DNA of 37,361 nt from NCBI GenBank assembly GCA_902475445.1, contig CABRZN010000010.1, positions 1-37,361 of the forward strand, read 5' to 3'. Of the stretch, positions 25,258 to 34,588 are shown in pieces. A program made the position numbers and the translations under genes. The notes beneath the pieces were generated by a model. The model saw nothing but the letters and a program-made list of their open reading frames with translations. It searched no databases and was not told where the DNA came from. Each line of letters starts with the position of its first letter. The stretch's first letter is position 1. This DNA comes from an uncultured Collinsella sp. (GTDB taxonomy: Bacteria > Actinomycetota > Coriobacteriia > Coriobacteriales > Coriobacteriaceae).

Positions 25258-25268
25258 CCGCTCGCAAC

Positions 25269-25844
25269 TTATCTTGCCGATGGAGTTGTCGTCGTTTCGT
25301 TCGTGTGGGTCGTTTCGGCGCCGTCGCCCTGTTCGCCCTCGTCCTTTTGCGCATCGGCGATGGTGGAGGCTGCCGCAACGATACCGCGCTGGGGCGCGAC
25401 GCCCGTCTGGGTCTGAGCGCCCTCGACAACTTCTGTGCCTGCATGCGCGAGCTCGGGCGATTTAAACACTGCGTCCAAGTTGGCGCCGCCGCCGGCGTAG
25501 CCAAGCGCAGCGAGTGCGATGACGATCACCGCAATGAAGACCGCGATCGGAACATAACGATGCCAACCAGCCGGATTGAGTCCGCTGCGACGAGCCGCCC
25601 CGCGGCTGATGTAACCGAGCGTGCCGTCGTGCTTGAGCTTTGAGCCCACCACGCACTTGCGGCCCCACAACGAGGACTCTGCCTGCATGGCCAAGCGGGC
25701 GCTTGCCGAAGGATAGCCGTATTTAGTGCGCTTGAACGAACCATCAAACCCCGAGGCGTGTTTGCCCCACGTCACCGATGTCGTGCGTCGGTTGACCGGT
25801 GCGGCGCTCCGCCTTCTGCGGCTCGGTTTTGTAGTCTCAGCCAT
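25269..25844 (-). CDS. Hypothetical single-pass membrane protein
   Basis: 191 residues, no family recognised. A basic, Arg/Ser-rich cytoplasmic N-terminus (1-96) is followed by one membrane helix (about 97-116, VPIAVFIAVIVIALAALGYA). The tail is acidic and Thr/Glu/Ala-rich and probably lies outside the cell (about 117-191). Net charge places the N-terminus inside. The layout recalls small cell-envelope or division-associated proteins of actinobacteria, but there is no sequence motif to support that. The start is the ATG after GGGGGCG, a moderate site. It converges with the nitroreductase gene. Confidence 0.65.
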   Translation of the reverse strand: MAETTKPSRRRRSAAPVNRRTTSVTWGKHASGFDGSFKRTKYGYPSASARLAMQAESSLWGRKCVVGSKLKHDGTLGYISRGAARRSGLNPAGWHRYVPIAVFIAVIVIALAALGYAGGGANLDAVFKSPELAHAGTEVVEGAQTQTGVAPQRGIVAAASTIADAQKDEGEQGDGAETTHTNETTTTPSAR

Positions 25845-25928
25845 ACGCCCCCGCACGCCGTAACCAAATCGAAACAATAACGCTTTGGACTGTAGCACAC
25901 GCGTCGCGCGCGGTCACGGGCGCCTCGC

Positions 25929-27146
25929 TCAACGGTCATCGTCCTTCAGCAAGCGCCACAGCGTTGTTCGGCTTATGCCCAGCACCTCCGCCGCACGGGT
26001 TCGGTTGCCGTGGAGATGGTCTACAACCAGATGCGCGATATCTCGCTCGGTTTCGGCCAACGGTCGCAGGATATACAGGTCGCTTTCGAGTGTCGGGGCG
26101 CCAAAGGTTGCGGTCTTAATCACGTCCTCTTGGGCTAGCACTTCCTCCGCCACAGCGCGATCCACCGTGCCCGTCCCCACCAATATATACAGTCGTTCCG
26201 AGACCTCGCGGAGCTGCAGATAGTTGCGCGGCCAGCGGTAAGCATCGAGCGCCTTCGTCGCCGCGGCAGACAGCGTGGGCGCTGCCGTCCCAAATGCACC
26301 AGCGAGATATTCCAAATAGCGCGCAACCTTCGTCGACGCGGCTCCCTGCTCAACGATTGCCGGCGCCACGCTCACCGCACAGGCGAAGCGCTCGGTCACA
26401 AAGGCGGCTTGATCACTTTCGCTGCCGCCCGGCATGTCATTCGCCGTCAGCACCACATGGCAGCGCGTCGCCAACGCGGTGTCGGCCATCGTGGAAACGA
26501 GCTCGCGAAGGCGCTGGGGGCCAACCGCATTCCAGCCCGCAATGCAAAGTGTCAGCCCCGTTTGGAACAACGGCGATTCGGCGCTTTTGAGCACGTGGCG
26601 CCAACCGCGATCGGTAAGCTCATCGAGCGCAACGGCAACAAAGGGTTGATCGGCAAAAGGACCGTCCAGATAGAGGCGCTTGGCGATCTCGACCTGACCC
26701 GCTCCCAGCTCGCCCTCGAGCATAAGAGGCACGCCGCGCGCGTAGCTCTCGGCGACCGGCGCAGCTACCGAGGCCGCCCCCTCAACGATGCCGTACGCGC
26801 TCGATTCGTAGCGGGCCTCAACTTCGTCGGCGTTGAGCCACTCGATGCCCGCATGCGCCGCAGTGCCGCGCACCTCGCGGACCACGACGACCCAAAGGCC
26901 CCCGCCCTCTTTGTCGGTGGGGCGAACGGTCAGGCTCAGGCGCGTACCCGCACGCCCCATAACCAGACGCGCGCCGTCTCCTATACGGTCGAGGCGCTCA
27001 GCGACAAAAGCCGCCACATCCCGCTCAAGCGCCGCGTCATTCATGGTCGAAATCACGACGTCCCCACGCGCATCGATTGCCAATGCCGAGGCCCCGGCAG
27101 CAGCCAGGGCCTCGGTCAAGATGTTCAGCTTGGCATCGCTATTCAT
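25929..27146 (-). CDS. Degenerate NtrC/PrpR-like regulator with Fis-type helix-turn-helix
   Basis: 405 residues. The N-terminal 100 residues look like a PAS or GAF-type sensor. The middle (about 115-340) aligns in outline with the AAA+ domain of sigma-54 activators but is degenerate. The Walker A position reads GELGAGQVEIAK (145-156) with Gln151 in place of the essential Lys, no Walker B acid pair is seen, and the GAFTGA loop that touches sigma-54 is missing. The C-terminus (about 370-403, ERDIAHLVVDHL then RTRAAEVLGISRTTLWRLLK) is a clear Fis-type DNA-binding domain. It probably acts as an ordinary activator or repressor without ATPase function (inference). GGGG lies 7 bases before the chosen ATG. 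It lies downstream of, and in the same direction as, the YeiH-type exporter, 273 bp apart. Confidence 0.8.
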   Translation of the reverse strand: MNSDAKLNILTEALAAAGASALAIDARGDVVISTMNDAALERDVAAFVAERLDRIGDGARLVMGRAGTRLSLTVRPTDKEGGGLWVVVVREVRGTAAHAGIEWLNADEVEARYESSAYGIVEGAASVAAPVAESYARGVPLMLEGELGAGQVEIAKRLYLDGPFADQPFVAVALDELTDRGWRHVLKSAESPLFQTGLTLCIAGWNAVGPQRLRELVSTMADTALATRCHVVLTANDMPGGSESDQAAFVTERFACAVSVAPAIVEQGAASTKVARYLEYLAGAFGTAAPTLSAAATKALDAYRWPRNYLQLREVSERLYILVGTGTVDRAVAEEVLAQEDVIKTATFGAPTLESDLYILRPLAETERDIAHLVVDHLHGNRTRAAEVLGISRTTLWRLLKDDDR

Positions 27147-27295
27147 GATTTGCCCCTGTCCGCGGCGACGTGCAACCGCCGACGGTCGCACGACCGAGTG
27201 TTTCAAAATTGAACGATATTGCTCACCAAACACTATAGGGCAGAAAGCGCCGTCCTGCGAGTATAGGTGTTGCCCCGCATCGCCATCCTGGCGGG

Positions 27296-27360
27296 GCGAT
27301 AAGAGCTCTTCGGGACTTATAAACCTGCGGACAAGCCATACCCGCAAGAGCTCCTATCGC
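27296..27360. repeat. Inverted repeat between the NtrC-like regulator and the YeiH-type exporter genes
   Basis: GCGATAAGAGCTCTT (27296-27310) and AAGAGCTCCTATCGC (27346-27360) pair at 14 of 15 positions. Just before it is a second hairpin, CCCCGC (27273-27278) with GCGGGG. The 273-bp gap otherwise holds a possible -10 TATAGT (minus strand, about 27233) for the regulator gene. The palindrome may end transcription from the exporter gene, though no T-tract is present. Confidence 0.5.
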
Positions 27361-27419
27361 TCCACCGCAGGCTTGCGCTCACCAGCAACCAGCAACCAGC
27401 ACGCGAATAAGCTACTTCT

Positions 27420-28454
27420 CTACCAGATTCCCAGCACGTGCTGCATTCCCAAACTCATGCACGCAATGCCAATCCAGCAGCAAAAGCCCAGCGCGATGGG
27501 CTTGCCGCCCTTTTTGACCAGCTCGACGATATCGGTATTAAAGCCAATAGCCGCCATGGCCATCACGATAAAGAACTTCGACAGCTCCTTGATGGGCGCC
27601 GTGATGGACACGGGAAGCTGAAGCACCGTGGTGATTACGCTCGCCAGCACAAAGAACAGCACAAACATGGGAAACGCGCGTTTAAGCGAGAACGTGCTTT
27701 TGGCGTCGCCGCCGGCCTTGCGCGCCAGATGCATCTGCCAGCATGCGAGGACCAACGTGATGGGAATAATGGCCAGCGTCCTGGTGAGCTTGACCACCGT
27801 AGCGCTCTCGAGCACATTGGCGCCGGGATGCATGCTGTCCCAAGCGCTCGCCGCAGCCGTTACGGACGAGGTGTCGTTGATGGCGGTACCGGCAAACAGG
27901 CCAAAGCCCTCGTTGGTCAGCCCGAGCATGCCGCCGAGCGTCGGAAACACGAGCGCCGCGATAACGTTAAACAGGAAGATGACCGAAATAGCCTGGGCAA
28001 TCTCGCGATCGTCGGCATCGATGACGGGTGCGGTCGCGGCGATGGCAGAACCGCCGCAAATCGACGAACCCACACCCACAAGCGTCGCGATCTTACCCGG
28101 CACGTTCATAACGCGGCAGAGCACAAAGGCGATGACAAGCGAGGTCGAGATCGTCGCCACGATAATCGGCAGCGACTGGGCGCCCTTGGACAGGATCTGG
28201 GACAGGTTCATGCCAAAGCCAAGCAGGATAACCGCGTACTGCAAGACTTTTTTAGACGTATAGGTGACACCGGCGGCGAGCTGTTCGCGGCGATTCTTGG
28301 GAAAGACGAGCGCCAGGACCATGCCAAAGAGGATGGCAAATACCGGCCCGCCGACCACCTCAATCTGTTTGCCGAGCAACGTCGCGGGGATAGCGATGAT
28401 CAGGCAGAACAAGACACCCTTCCAGCGCTCGCGTACGATATTCGCCAGTTGCAT
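27420..28454 (-). CDS. YeiH/UPF0324 family putative sulfate exporter
   Basis: 344 residues with about ten membrane spans, the usual size of the family. Typical segments are LQYAVILLGFGMNLSQIL (about 71-88), VGVGSSICGGSAIAATAPVI (about 126-145), GLFAGTAINDTSSVTAAA (about 184-201) and the C-terminal MAAIGFNTDIVELVKKGGKP. The conserved GSSICGGSA and AINDTSSV motifs make the assignment firm. The family is annotated as putative sulfate or organosulfonate exporters; the substrate here is not shown. AAGGA lies 8 bases before the ATG. It is divergent from a GntR/FCD regulator across a 163-bp gap, which suggests that this regulator controls it. Confidence 0.93.
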   Translation of the reverse strand: MQLANIVRERWKGVLFCLIIAIPATLLGKQIEVVGGPVFAILFGMVLALVFPKNRREQLAAGVTYTSKKVLQYAVILLGFGMNLSQILSKGAQSLPIIVATISTSLVIAFVLCRVMNVPGKIATLVGVGSSICGGSAIAATAPVIDADDREIAQAISVIFLFNVIAALVFPTLGGMLGLTNEGFGLFAGTAINDTSSVTAAASAWDSMHPGANVLESATVVKLTRTLAIIPITLVLACWQMHLARKAGGDAKSTFSLKRAFPMFVLFFVLASVITTVLQLPVSITAPIKELSKFFIVMAMAAIGFNTDIVELVKKGGKPIALGFCCWIGIACMSLGMQHVLGIW

Positions 28455-28617
28455 ATGGGATTCCTTCTTTCTCTTTCACGTTTGCGACGGCTTATGATAC
28501 GGCAACATTGAGCGCAGCCTTGCGTAAACAAAGACTAAGATGCCGCAATAGTTCTTGGGCAACAGCCGAATTACCCACCGCGGAAAACTGATTCGCGGCA
28601 TAATTAACAACTGACAT

Positions 28618-29349
28618 ATGAGTTTGATAGAACAGTTGCGAGGCGCTATGGAAGAATCGATGCACGTCGGCGAGCAGGAAACGAGCCTACAGGACCAGTC
28701 CTACCACACCATTCGACGCAAGATCGTCTACCTGGACTATAAGCCGGGCGAAAAGCTGGGCGTCAAGCAGCTTTGCGATGACCTGGACATGGGTCGCACG
28801 CCCGTGCGCGAGGCTTTGGTTCGCTTGGCGCAGGAAGGCCTGGTGCGCACCGTGCCCCAGAGCGGCACCTACGTCTCACCCATCAACCTCACCCTTGCCG
28901 AGAGTGCCTGTTACATCCGCGAGCATCTGGAAAAGCAGGTGATCGTGGAGTGCTGTGCGCGCGCCACGTCGGCCGGCATCGAGCAGCTCGACCGCGCCAT
29001 CGCGCTGCAGGAAAAGGCTATGGCCGAAGAGGATCGCATCGGCTTCTTTTTGAGCGACAACCTCATGCATCACATGATTTTTAGCATCGCATGCCGCAGC
29101 ACTGTGTGGTCGTGGCTCGAGGAGACCAATGCCGACTTGGAGCGCTTCCGCTGGCTGCGCGCCGCCACGCAGGTTCTCGACAATCAGGACATCGTGAACG
29201 AGCATAAGCAGATTCGCCGCGCTATCGCCGGTCGCGACCCCATCGAAGCGAGCTTTTTGGTCAGCAAGCACCTGCACATGATGTTCCGCAACCAAACCGA
29301 GGTTCTGGACCAGTTCCCCGAGTACTTCGAGACCAGCAAACTCCGCTAA
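28618..29349 (+). CDS. GntR-family regulator with FCD domain
   Basis: 243 residues. A winged helix (about 27-90, with LGVKQLCDDLDMGRTPVREA, then LVRLAQEGLV and the wing QSGTYVSPI) is followed by an all-helical FCD ligand domain (about 95-230). That domain has acid and His residues (SDNLMHHMIF, EHKQIRRAI) at the metal/carboxylate-binding positions. FadR-type regulators respond to organic acids or sugar acids. It is divergent from the YeiH-type exporter, its likely target (inference). The start is uncertain: the ATG at 28618 has no ribosome site and would be nearly leaderless behind TAATTA (about 28600). The ATG at 28648 has GAGG 4 bases upstream. A 45-bp repeat begins within its stop codon. 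Confidence 0.9.
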   Translation: MSLIEQLRGAMEESMHVGEQETSLQDQSYHTIRRKIVYLDYKPGEKLGVKQLCDDLDMGRTPVREALVRLAQEGLVRTVPQSGTYVSPINLTLAESACYIREHLEKQVIVECCARATSAGIEQLDRAIALQEKAMAEEDRIGFFLSDNLMHHMIFSIACRSTVWSWLEETNADLERFRWLRAATQVLDNQDIVNEHKQIRRAIAGRDPIEASFLVSKHLHMMFRNQTEVLDQFPEYFETSKLR

Positions 29350-29392
29350 CCTGCCAAAAAGGGACAGGTTTATTTTGGCAGGTTTTATCTGG
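29348..29392 (+). repeat. 45-bp repeat flanking glmS, copy A
   Basis: It begins in the last two bases of the GntR stop codon. It shares all but a few bases with the reverse complement of 31700-31744. Each copy has short terminal inverted repeats (AACCTGCCA and TGGCAGGTT) around a core GGGACAGGTTTATTT. It can fold as a hairpin. Confidence 0.75.
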
Positions 29393-29398
29393 CCAAAC

Positions 29399-29436
29399 GC
29401 AAAAGGCCCGACTCCACTACAACGGAGCCGGGCCTT
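29399..29436 (-). terminator. Rho-independent terminator, probably ending glmS transcripts
   Basis: A stem of 13 bp with one mismatch (AAGGCCCG-CTCC type) is followed on the minus strand by TTTTGCG. It could also serve the GntR gene on the plus strand, where the T-tract is poor. Confidence 0.65.
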
Positions 29437-29489
29437 GGTCGTTAAAGCGCGCCAACGACGGGACGCTCGATGTCAGTCACCAGCAGCGA

Positions 29490-29589
29490 GCGGGCCGCAT
29501 TTGCGCCAAGGTGACGCGAAATGAGAGGACGCTGACCTTCTGGTCGCGCCCTCGAAATTGAACGTCAGATTGGCGTGAATGCGGCCCGC
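29490..29589. repeat. 100-bp imperfect palindrome after glmS
   Basis: Arms 29490-29516 and 29563-29589 pair at 23 of 27 positions (GCGGGCCGCATT, CGCCAA and TGACG). It has no T-tract and is non-coding. It lies in the 283-bp gap between the GntR regulator and glmS, which otherwise holds repeat copy A, a terminator and a post-stop hairpin. Confidence 0.6.
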
Positions 29590-29603
29590 GCAGCGTCGGC
29601 AGG

Positions 29604-29627
29604 TCCGCCGTTCGGTAGAACGGCGGA
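29604..29627 (-). repeat. Post-stop hairpin, copy 2
   Basis: The same 10-bp stem as after the nitroreductase gene (TCCGCCGTTC with GAACGGCGGA), here on the minus strand, beginning 4-6 bp after the glmS stop codon. The loop differs by one base. Confidence 0.7.
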
Positions 29628-29632
29628 ACCAA

Positions 29633-31480
<1,848 letters not shown>

Positions 31481-31539
31481 AGGACAAATCCCTTCGTTCG
31501 CGTGACTGCAAGACGTCCACGCACAAGGGGCGCTGAGAC

Positions 31540-31561
31540 GTACAACGTTCGAGTATTGTAC
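31540..31561. promoter_or_regulatory. Palindrome over the glmS -10 region
   Basis: GTACAA (31540-31545) and TTGTAC (31556-31561) form a perfect 6-bp inverted repeat with a 10-bp spacer. It overlaps the TACAAT proposed as the glmS -10. It may be a regulator site or coincidental. Confidence 0.3.
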
Positions 31562-31581
31562 TCACGCAAACGCAAGCTGAT

Positions 31582-31614
31582 ATACCAGAAGTGGTATCTC
31601 AACTTAGATACCAC
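31582..31614. promoter_or_regulatory. Operator-like inverted repeats upstream of glmS
   Basis: GTGGTATCT (31591-31599) and AGATACCAC (31606-31614) form a perfect 9-bp inverted repeat with a 6-bp spacer. A third half-site, ATACCA (31582-31587), pairs with TGGTAT (31592-31597). The sites lie at and just upstream of the -35 position of glmS. GGTAT/ATACC half-sites recall HutC-type GntR regulators of amino-sugar genes (NagR, DasR); this link is inferred, and spacing differs from their known sites. Confidence 0.5.
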
Positions 31615-31638
31615 CCGATGCACACACGTCCAGCCGGT

Positions 31639-31680
31639 CCAAACCACCACAATGGGAACAGGCACCTTTGTGGTGGCTTG
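31639..31680. repeat. Hairpin related in layout to the 45-bp repeat
   Basis: CCAAACCACCACAA (31639-31652) pairs with TTGTGGTGGCTTGG (31667-31680) at 13 of 14 positions around GGGAACAGGCACC. The centre resembles the GGGACAGG core of the nearby 45-bp repeat while the stem differs, suggesting one family of elements with variable stems. Confidence 0.5.
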
Positions 31681-31699
31681 GTCTGGCAGCATCGTTTCC

Positions 31700-31744
31700 C
31701 CAGATAAAACCTGCCAAAATAAACCTGTCCCTAATTGGCAGGTT
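31700..31744 (-). repeat. 45-bp repeat flanking glmS, copy B (inverted)
   Basis: It is the reverse complement of copy A (29348-29392) apart from a few bases. It ends exactly where the -35 of the LacI-type gene begins, so it could also affect that promoter. Confidence 0.75.
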
Positions 31745-31775
31745 TTGCCACCCCAGGGGCGGGCGATGCTACAAT
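31745..31775 (+). promoter_or_regulatory. Promoter of the LacI-type regulator gene
   Basis: TTGCCA (31745-31750) and TACAAT (31770-31775) are separated by 19 bp, slightly longer than ideal. The leader is about 30 nt and contains an operator-like site. Confidence 0.5.
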
Positions 31776-31786
31776 CTGGCTTGTAC

Positions 31787-31800
31787 TTGAAACGCATCAA
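31787..31800. promoter_or_regulatory. LacI-type operator before the regulator gene
   Basis: TTGAAACGCATCAA matches 12 of 14 positions of TTGAAACGATTCAA, which lies in the rhamnulokinase promoter. The central CG is typical of LacI-family operators. It sits 10 bp before the start codon, suggesting autorepression. Confidence 0.5.
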
Positions 31801-31810
31801 AGGGGCCGCT

Positions 31811-32923
31811 ATGGCAAAGGTAAAAATCAGCGACGTCGCGCGCGAGGCCGGAGTTTCGCTGGGCACGGTTTCCAACGCGCTCAACCACCCCGAAAAGCTG
31901 CGCCCCGAGACCCTCAAACTCATCAACGAGACCATCAATCGCTTGGGCTACCTGCCCAACCAAAGCGCTCGCCAGCTGGCCGGCGGCACCACCAAGTCCT
32001 TTGGCCTGGTCCTCCCCCGTCTCGATCACGGCTTTTCGCTCCAGATTGCCAGCGGTGCCCACAACGAGGCACGCAAGCACGGCTATGACTTGCTCATCGC
32101 CAACGCCGACAACGACGACATTCTCGAAGACCATTACCTGCGCTACTTTATGGGCACTCAGATGTCCGGCGTCATGGTTCAGCCCATGGCATCCCCCGAC
32201 TGGCACCCGGCCATGACTAAAATGCCCGTGCCGATCGTCCATCTGGACATCCACTGTTCCGAGCCCGGCCACTACGTGGCTGCCGATAACGAAGCCCAAG
32301 GTCGCATCATCGCCGAACTCGCCGTTGCCCGTGGCGCGCGCCATATCACCGTCGTGGGAAGAGCAGCATTTATGCAGCTCACCCTACGCGTGCTTGGCAT
32401 TCACAAGGCCCTTGCCCTGCACCCCGATATCAAGATCGAAGTCATCGACGCCGGCGAATGGAATACCGCTGCCGACGGCTACGGCATCGGTGCCCAAATC
32501 GCCGAGCGCCCCGCGGACGAGCGCCCCGATTTTGTCATCGGCCTGACCGACGTACTGGCGTCGGGCGTTATCTCGGCGTTAATCGACAAGGGCATCTCCG
32601 TCCCCGAGCAGGTCCGCGTGGCAGGCTGCGACGGCAATCCGCTCGCCTGGAGCGGGTCGGTCCCGCTGACCACAGTAGCGCCTCCGGGCTACGAGATTGG
32701 CCGCAAGGGCGTTCAGTTGCTGATGGAGCAGATCGAGAACAAGCCCGCCGCCAAGACCAAACGCGTCCGCATCGGCTCTGCCGCGCGCACCGTCACCGCG
32801 GTCACGGCCATCGAGGACATCAACCGCCAAGAGCTCGTGCGGCCGTTCTTGCTCGAGCGTGCCAGCACTCAGGCAAGCAGCCAGGCCGAAGCCACCGCCA
32901 TCAACCTGGGCGCTTACCTGTAG
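31811..32923 (+). CDS. LacI-family transcriptional regulator, likely of the adjacent deoxysugar operon
   Basis: 370 residues. The N-terminal helix-turn-helix and hinge are classic (KISDVAREAGVSLGTVSNAL, then RPETLKLINETINRLGYLPN and SARQLAGG, residues 4-65). A periplasmic-binding-like sugar-sensing domain follows (about 66-345). The C-terminal 25 residues (Ala/Gln/Ser-rich) extend beyond the usual end. AAAGGGG lies 5-8 bases before the ATG. It converges with the rhamnose-type operon, sharing a terminator. Operator-like sites TTGAAnCGnTTCA occur before this gene and twice before the kinase gene, supporting control of both; this is inference from sequence. The effector is probably the sugar or an intermediate of that pathway. 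Confidence 0.92.
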   Translation: MAKVKISDVAREAGVSLGTVSNALNHPEKLRPETLKLINETINRLGYLPNQSARQLAGGTTKSFGLVLPRLDHGFSLQIASGAHNEARKHGYDLLIANADNDDILEDHYLRYFMGTQMSGVMVQPMASPDWHPAMTKMPVPIVHLDIHCSEPGHYVAADNEAQGRIIAELAVARGARHITVVGRAAFMQLTLRVLGIHKALALHPDIKIEVIDAGEWNTAADGYGIGAQIAERPADERPDFVIGLTDVLASGVISALIDKGISVPEQVRVAGCDGNPLAWSGSVPLTTVAPPGYEIGRKGVQLLMEQIENKPAAKTKRVRIGSAARTVTAVTAIEDINRQELVRPFLLERASTQASSQAEATAINLGAYL

Positions 32924-32957
32924 CATCTTTCCCCAACAATCCAATCCATCGCCGAAC

Positions 32958-32995
32958 AAAAAAGAGCCCGACAAGCAAACACTTGTCGGGCTCTT
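32958..32995 (-). terminator. Rho-independent terminator of the rhamnose-type operon (bidirectional)
   Basis: A perfect 14-bp stem (AAGAGCCCGACAAG with complement, 6-nt loop) is followed on the minus strand by TTTTTT. On the plus strand it can end the LacI transcript, with a poorer tail. Confidence 0.85.
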
Positions 32996-33014
32996 CCCTA
33001 TCGTTTCAGCCGAA

Positions 33015-33030
33015 GTTAGAACGGCGGAAC
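33015..33030 (-). repeat. Post-stop motif, copy 3 (half hairpin)
   Basis: GTTCCGCCGTTCTAAC on the minus strand is identical over 16 bases to the first half of copy 1 and starts about 5 bp after the isomerase stop codon. The second arm is replaced by TTCGGC. Confidence 0.6.
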
Positions 33031-33034
33031 ACAG

Positions 33035-34462
33035 CTAGCGGCAGACAACGTCCACGGGCACGTTCAGGATCTTGGCGACCTTGAGGATCGTGTCGGTCTG
33101 GCTGCCCAGGCAGGCGGCCATGTGATGAGTCGGGCCCGTCTCGTTCCAGCGGTCCATGAACTCACGGGCGCCGATCGAGAACTTCATGCGCATGTTGGTG
33201 TCACCGAAGGTAAAGATCGGGCCGTCGACGTTCTCGCCCTCGGCAACCACGAACTTGAAGTTGCCGTTACCGTCCTGCGTGATGCCCAGGAAGGTGATGG
33301 TGCCGTGGCCGGGATAGAACTGGGTGAGGTAGCCGCCGCCGGTCTTGCCGTGGAACACGGGGACGACCTTGAGCGTCGGCTTCTTGGCGGTCGAGATGTC
33401 GGCATCGCCAGAGCCGGAGTGGCCGATGATGACAATGTCCTCGGGGAAGTCGATGGAGTACATCTCGGAAAGCTGGCCGGTGCCAGAGATGGTCTTGAGG
33501 ATGCTCATGGCGATGGCGACCTTCATATCGCCCTCGACCGCGCAGCTCGTGCCCTGCTTAATGAGCATGGAGAACGCCGGGATGAGCATGGAGTCGAGCA
33601 CGCCGGCCTGGCCCTTGGCATAGCCGTCGTAGTGGCTGGCGACCAGACCGATCTCCTCGTCCTTGACCCACTGCTCAAAGGCGACGACGTACTTGGCCAT
33701 CTCCTGGATGGGCTCGTCGGTGACCTTGGCGCCGCCCTCAACGTCGAAGGTGTCGAGAATCTCGGCAGCCTTGGCGTCCACGGCAGCCTGGTCGTCGATG
33801 TTGTCGGCGATGGCCCACATCTTCTCCCAGTCAAACTGCTTGGTGTAGAGGCCCAGACGGTTGTAGAGGTTGGTCTCGTCGATGTAGAGGTCCATCATGC
33901 CCGGGTACGGACGGCCGATCTGGGCAATGTTGGTGCGACGCAGGCGACGACGCACCTGGGCGGCACGGCACCACTGCTCGAGCTGCTCGGCCACAGCCGG
34001 GTCGCCGCCCTCGACAACGCCGGTCACGACGGCATGACGCTTGCCGGCGCGGTTAAGGTCGGCCACGACCTCGCCGGGGGCACCGCAGGCGTACAGATCG
34101 CCTAGCCACGTGGGGATGTCGGTGTTGGCGTAGTCGGGCTGAGCCTTCTTCTGCACGTTGACCACGACGACGGGCACGTCCAGGTCGCGCACGACCGGCA
34201 GCACGTTGTAGCTCGTGGCATAGGTGAGCATCTGCAGGATAACCAGATCGACGTCCTCGGCGCGGAACTTGTCGCCGGCGACCTGGGCCTGCTCCTTGGT
34301 GGTCACCATACCGCCGTCGATAAGCTCGACAGTCGTGGGCAGCGTGGCCTTAAAGTCCTCGTACTGCTGCTCAAAATTGAGAACGAGCTGCGGGAACTGC
34401 GGAAGATAGGCGCCGAGGGCGATCGAGAAAACGCCAACCTTGGCCTTGGTGTTAACGAGCAT
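33035..34462 (-). CDS. L-arabinose/L-fucose isomerase-like protein, probably the L-rhamnose (6-deoxyhexose) isomerase of this operon
   Basis: 475 residues, close in length and layout to L-arabinose isomerase rather than to RhaA (about 420) or FucI (about 590). Metal ligands of the arabinose isomerase fold can be matched: Glu310 (EGDMK), Glu333 (SEMYSID), His348 (IIGHSG) and His446 or His447 (GPTHHM). HAVVTG (143-148) is also shared with AraA. The enzyme interconverts an aldose and a ketose using Mn2+. Its operon partners are rhamnulokinase and rhamnulose-1-phosphate aldolase, and no RhaA is present. It is therefore proposed to make L-rhamnulose from L-rhamnose (inference). L-fucose or L-arabinose remain possible substrates. 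GGGAGG lies 6 bases before the ATG. It is the last gene of the operon, 126 bp after the aldolase gene. Confidence 0.88.
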   Translation of the reverse strand: MLVNTKAKVGVFSIALGAYLPQFPQLVLNFEQQYEDFKATLPTTVELIDGGMVTTKEQAQVAGDKFRAEDVDLVILQMLTYATSYNVLPVVRDLDVPVVVVNVQKKAQPDYANTDIPTWLGDLYACGAPGEVVADLNRAGKRHAVVTGVVEGGDPAVAEQLEQWCRAAQVRRRLRRTNIAQIGRPYPGMMDLYIDETNLYNRLGLYTKQFDWEKMWAIADNIDDQAAVDAKAAEILDTFDVEGGAKVTDEPIQEMAKYVVAFEQWVKDEEIGLVASHYDGYAKGQAGVLDSMLIPAFSMLIKQGTSCAVEGDMKVAIAMSILKTISGTGQLSEMYSIDFPEDIVIIGHSGSGDADISTAKKPTLKVVPVFHGKTGGGYLTQFYPGHGTITFLGITQDGNGNFKFVVAEGENVDGPIFTFGDTNMRMKFSIGAREFMDRWNETGPTHHMAACLGSQTDTILKVAKILNVPVDVVCR

Positions 34463-34588
34463 GATTTCCTCCCATGGGAAAAGTTGATGATTGCAAGCAA
34501 GCGGGCGCGGCTGTTATCAGATCAGCAGCGATATGACGGCAGTTTCCACGAGCTCCCCAGCAACCGGAGCCGCCGTTTTTCTTACCTA

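Noticed and set aside
31481..31632. glmS ribozyme in the glmS leader
   Set aside because: The conserved core and pseudoknot sequences were not recognised. The region instead has promoter and operator-like palindromes.
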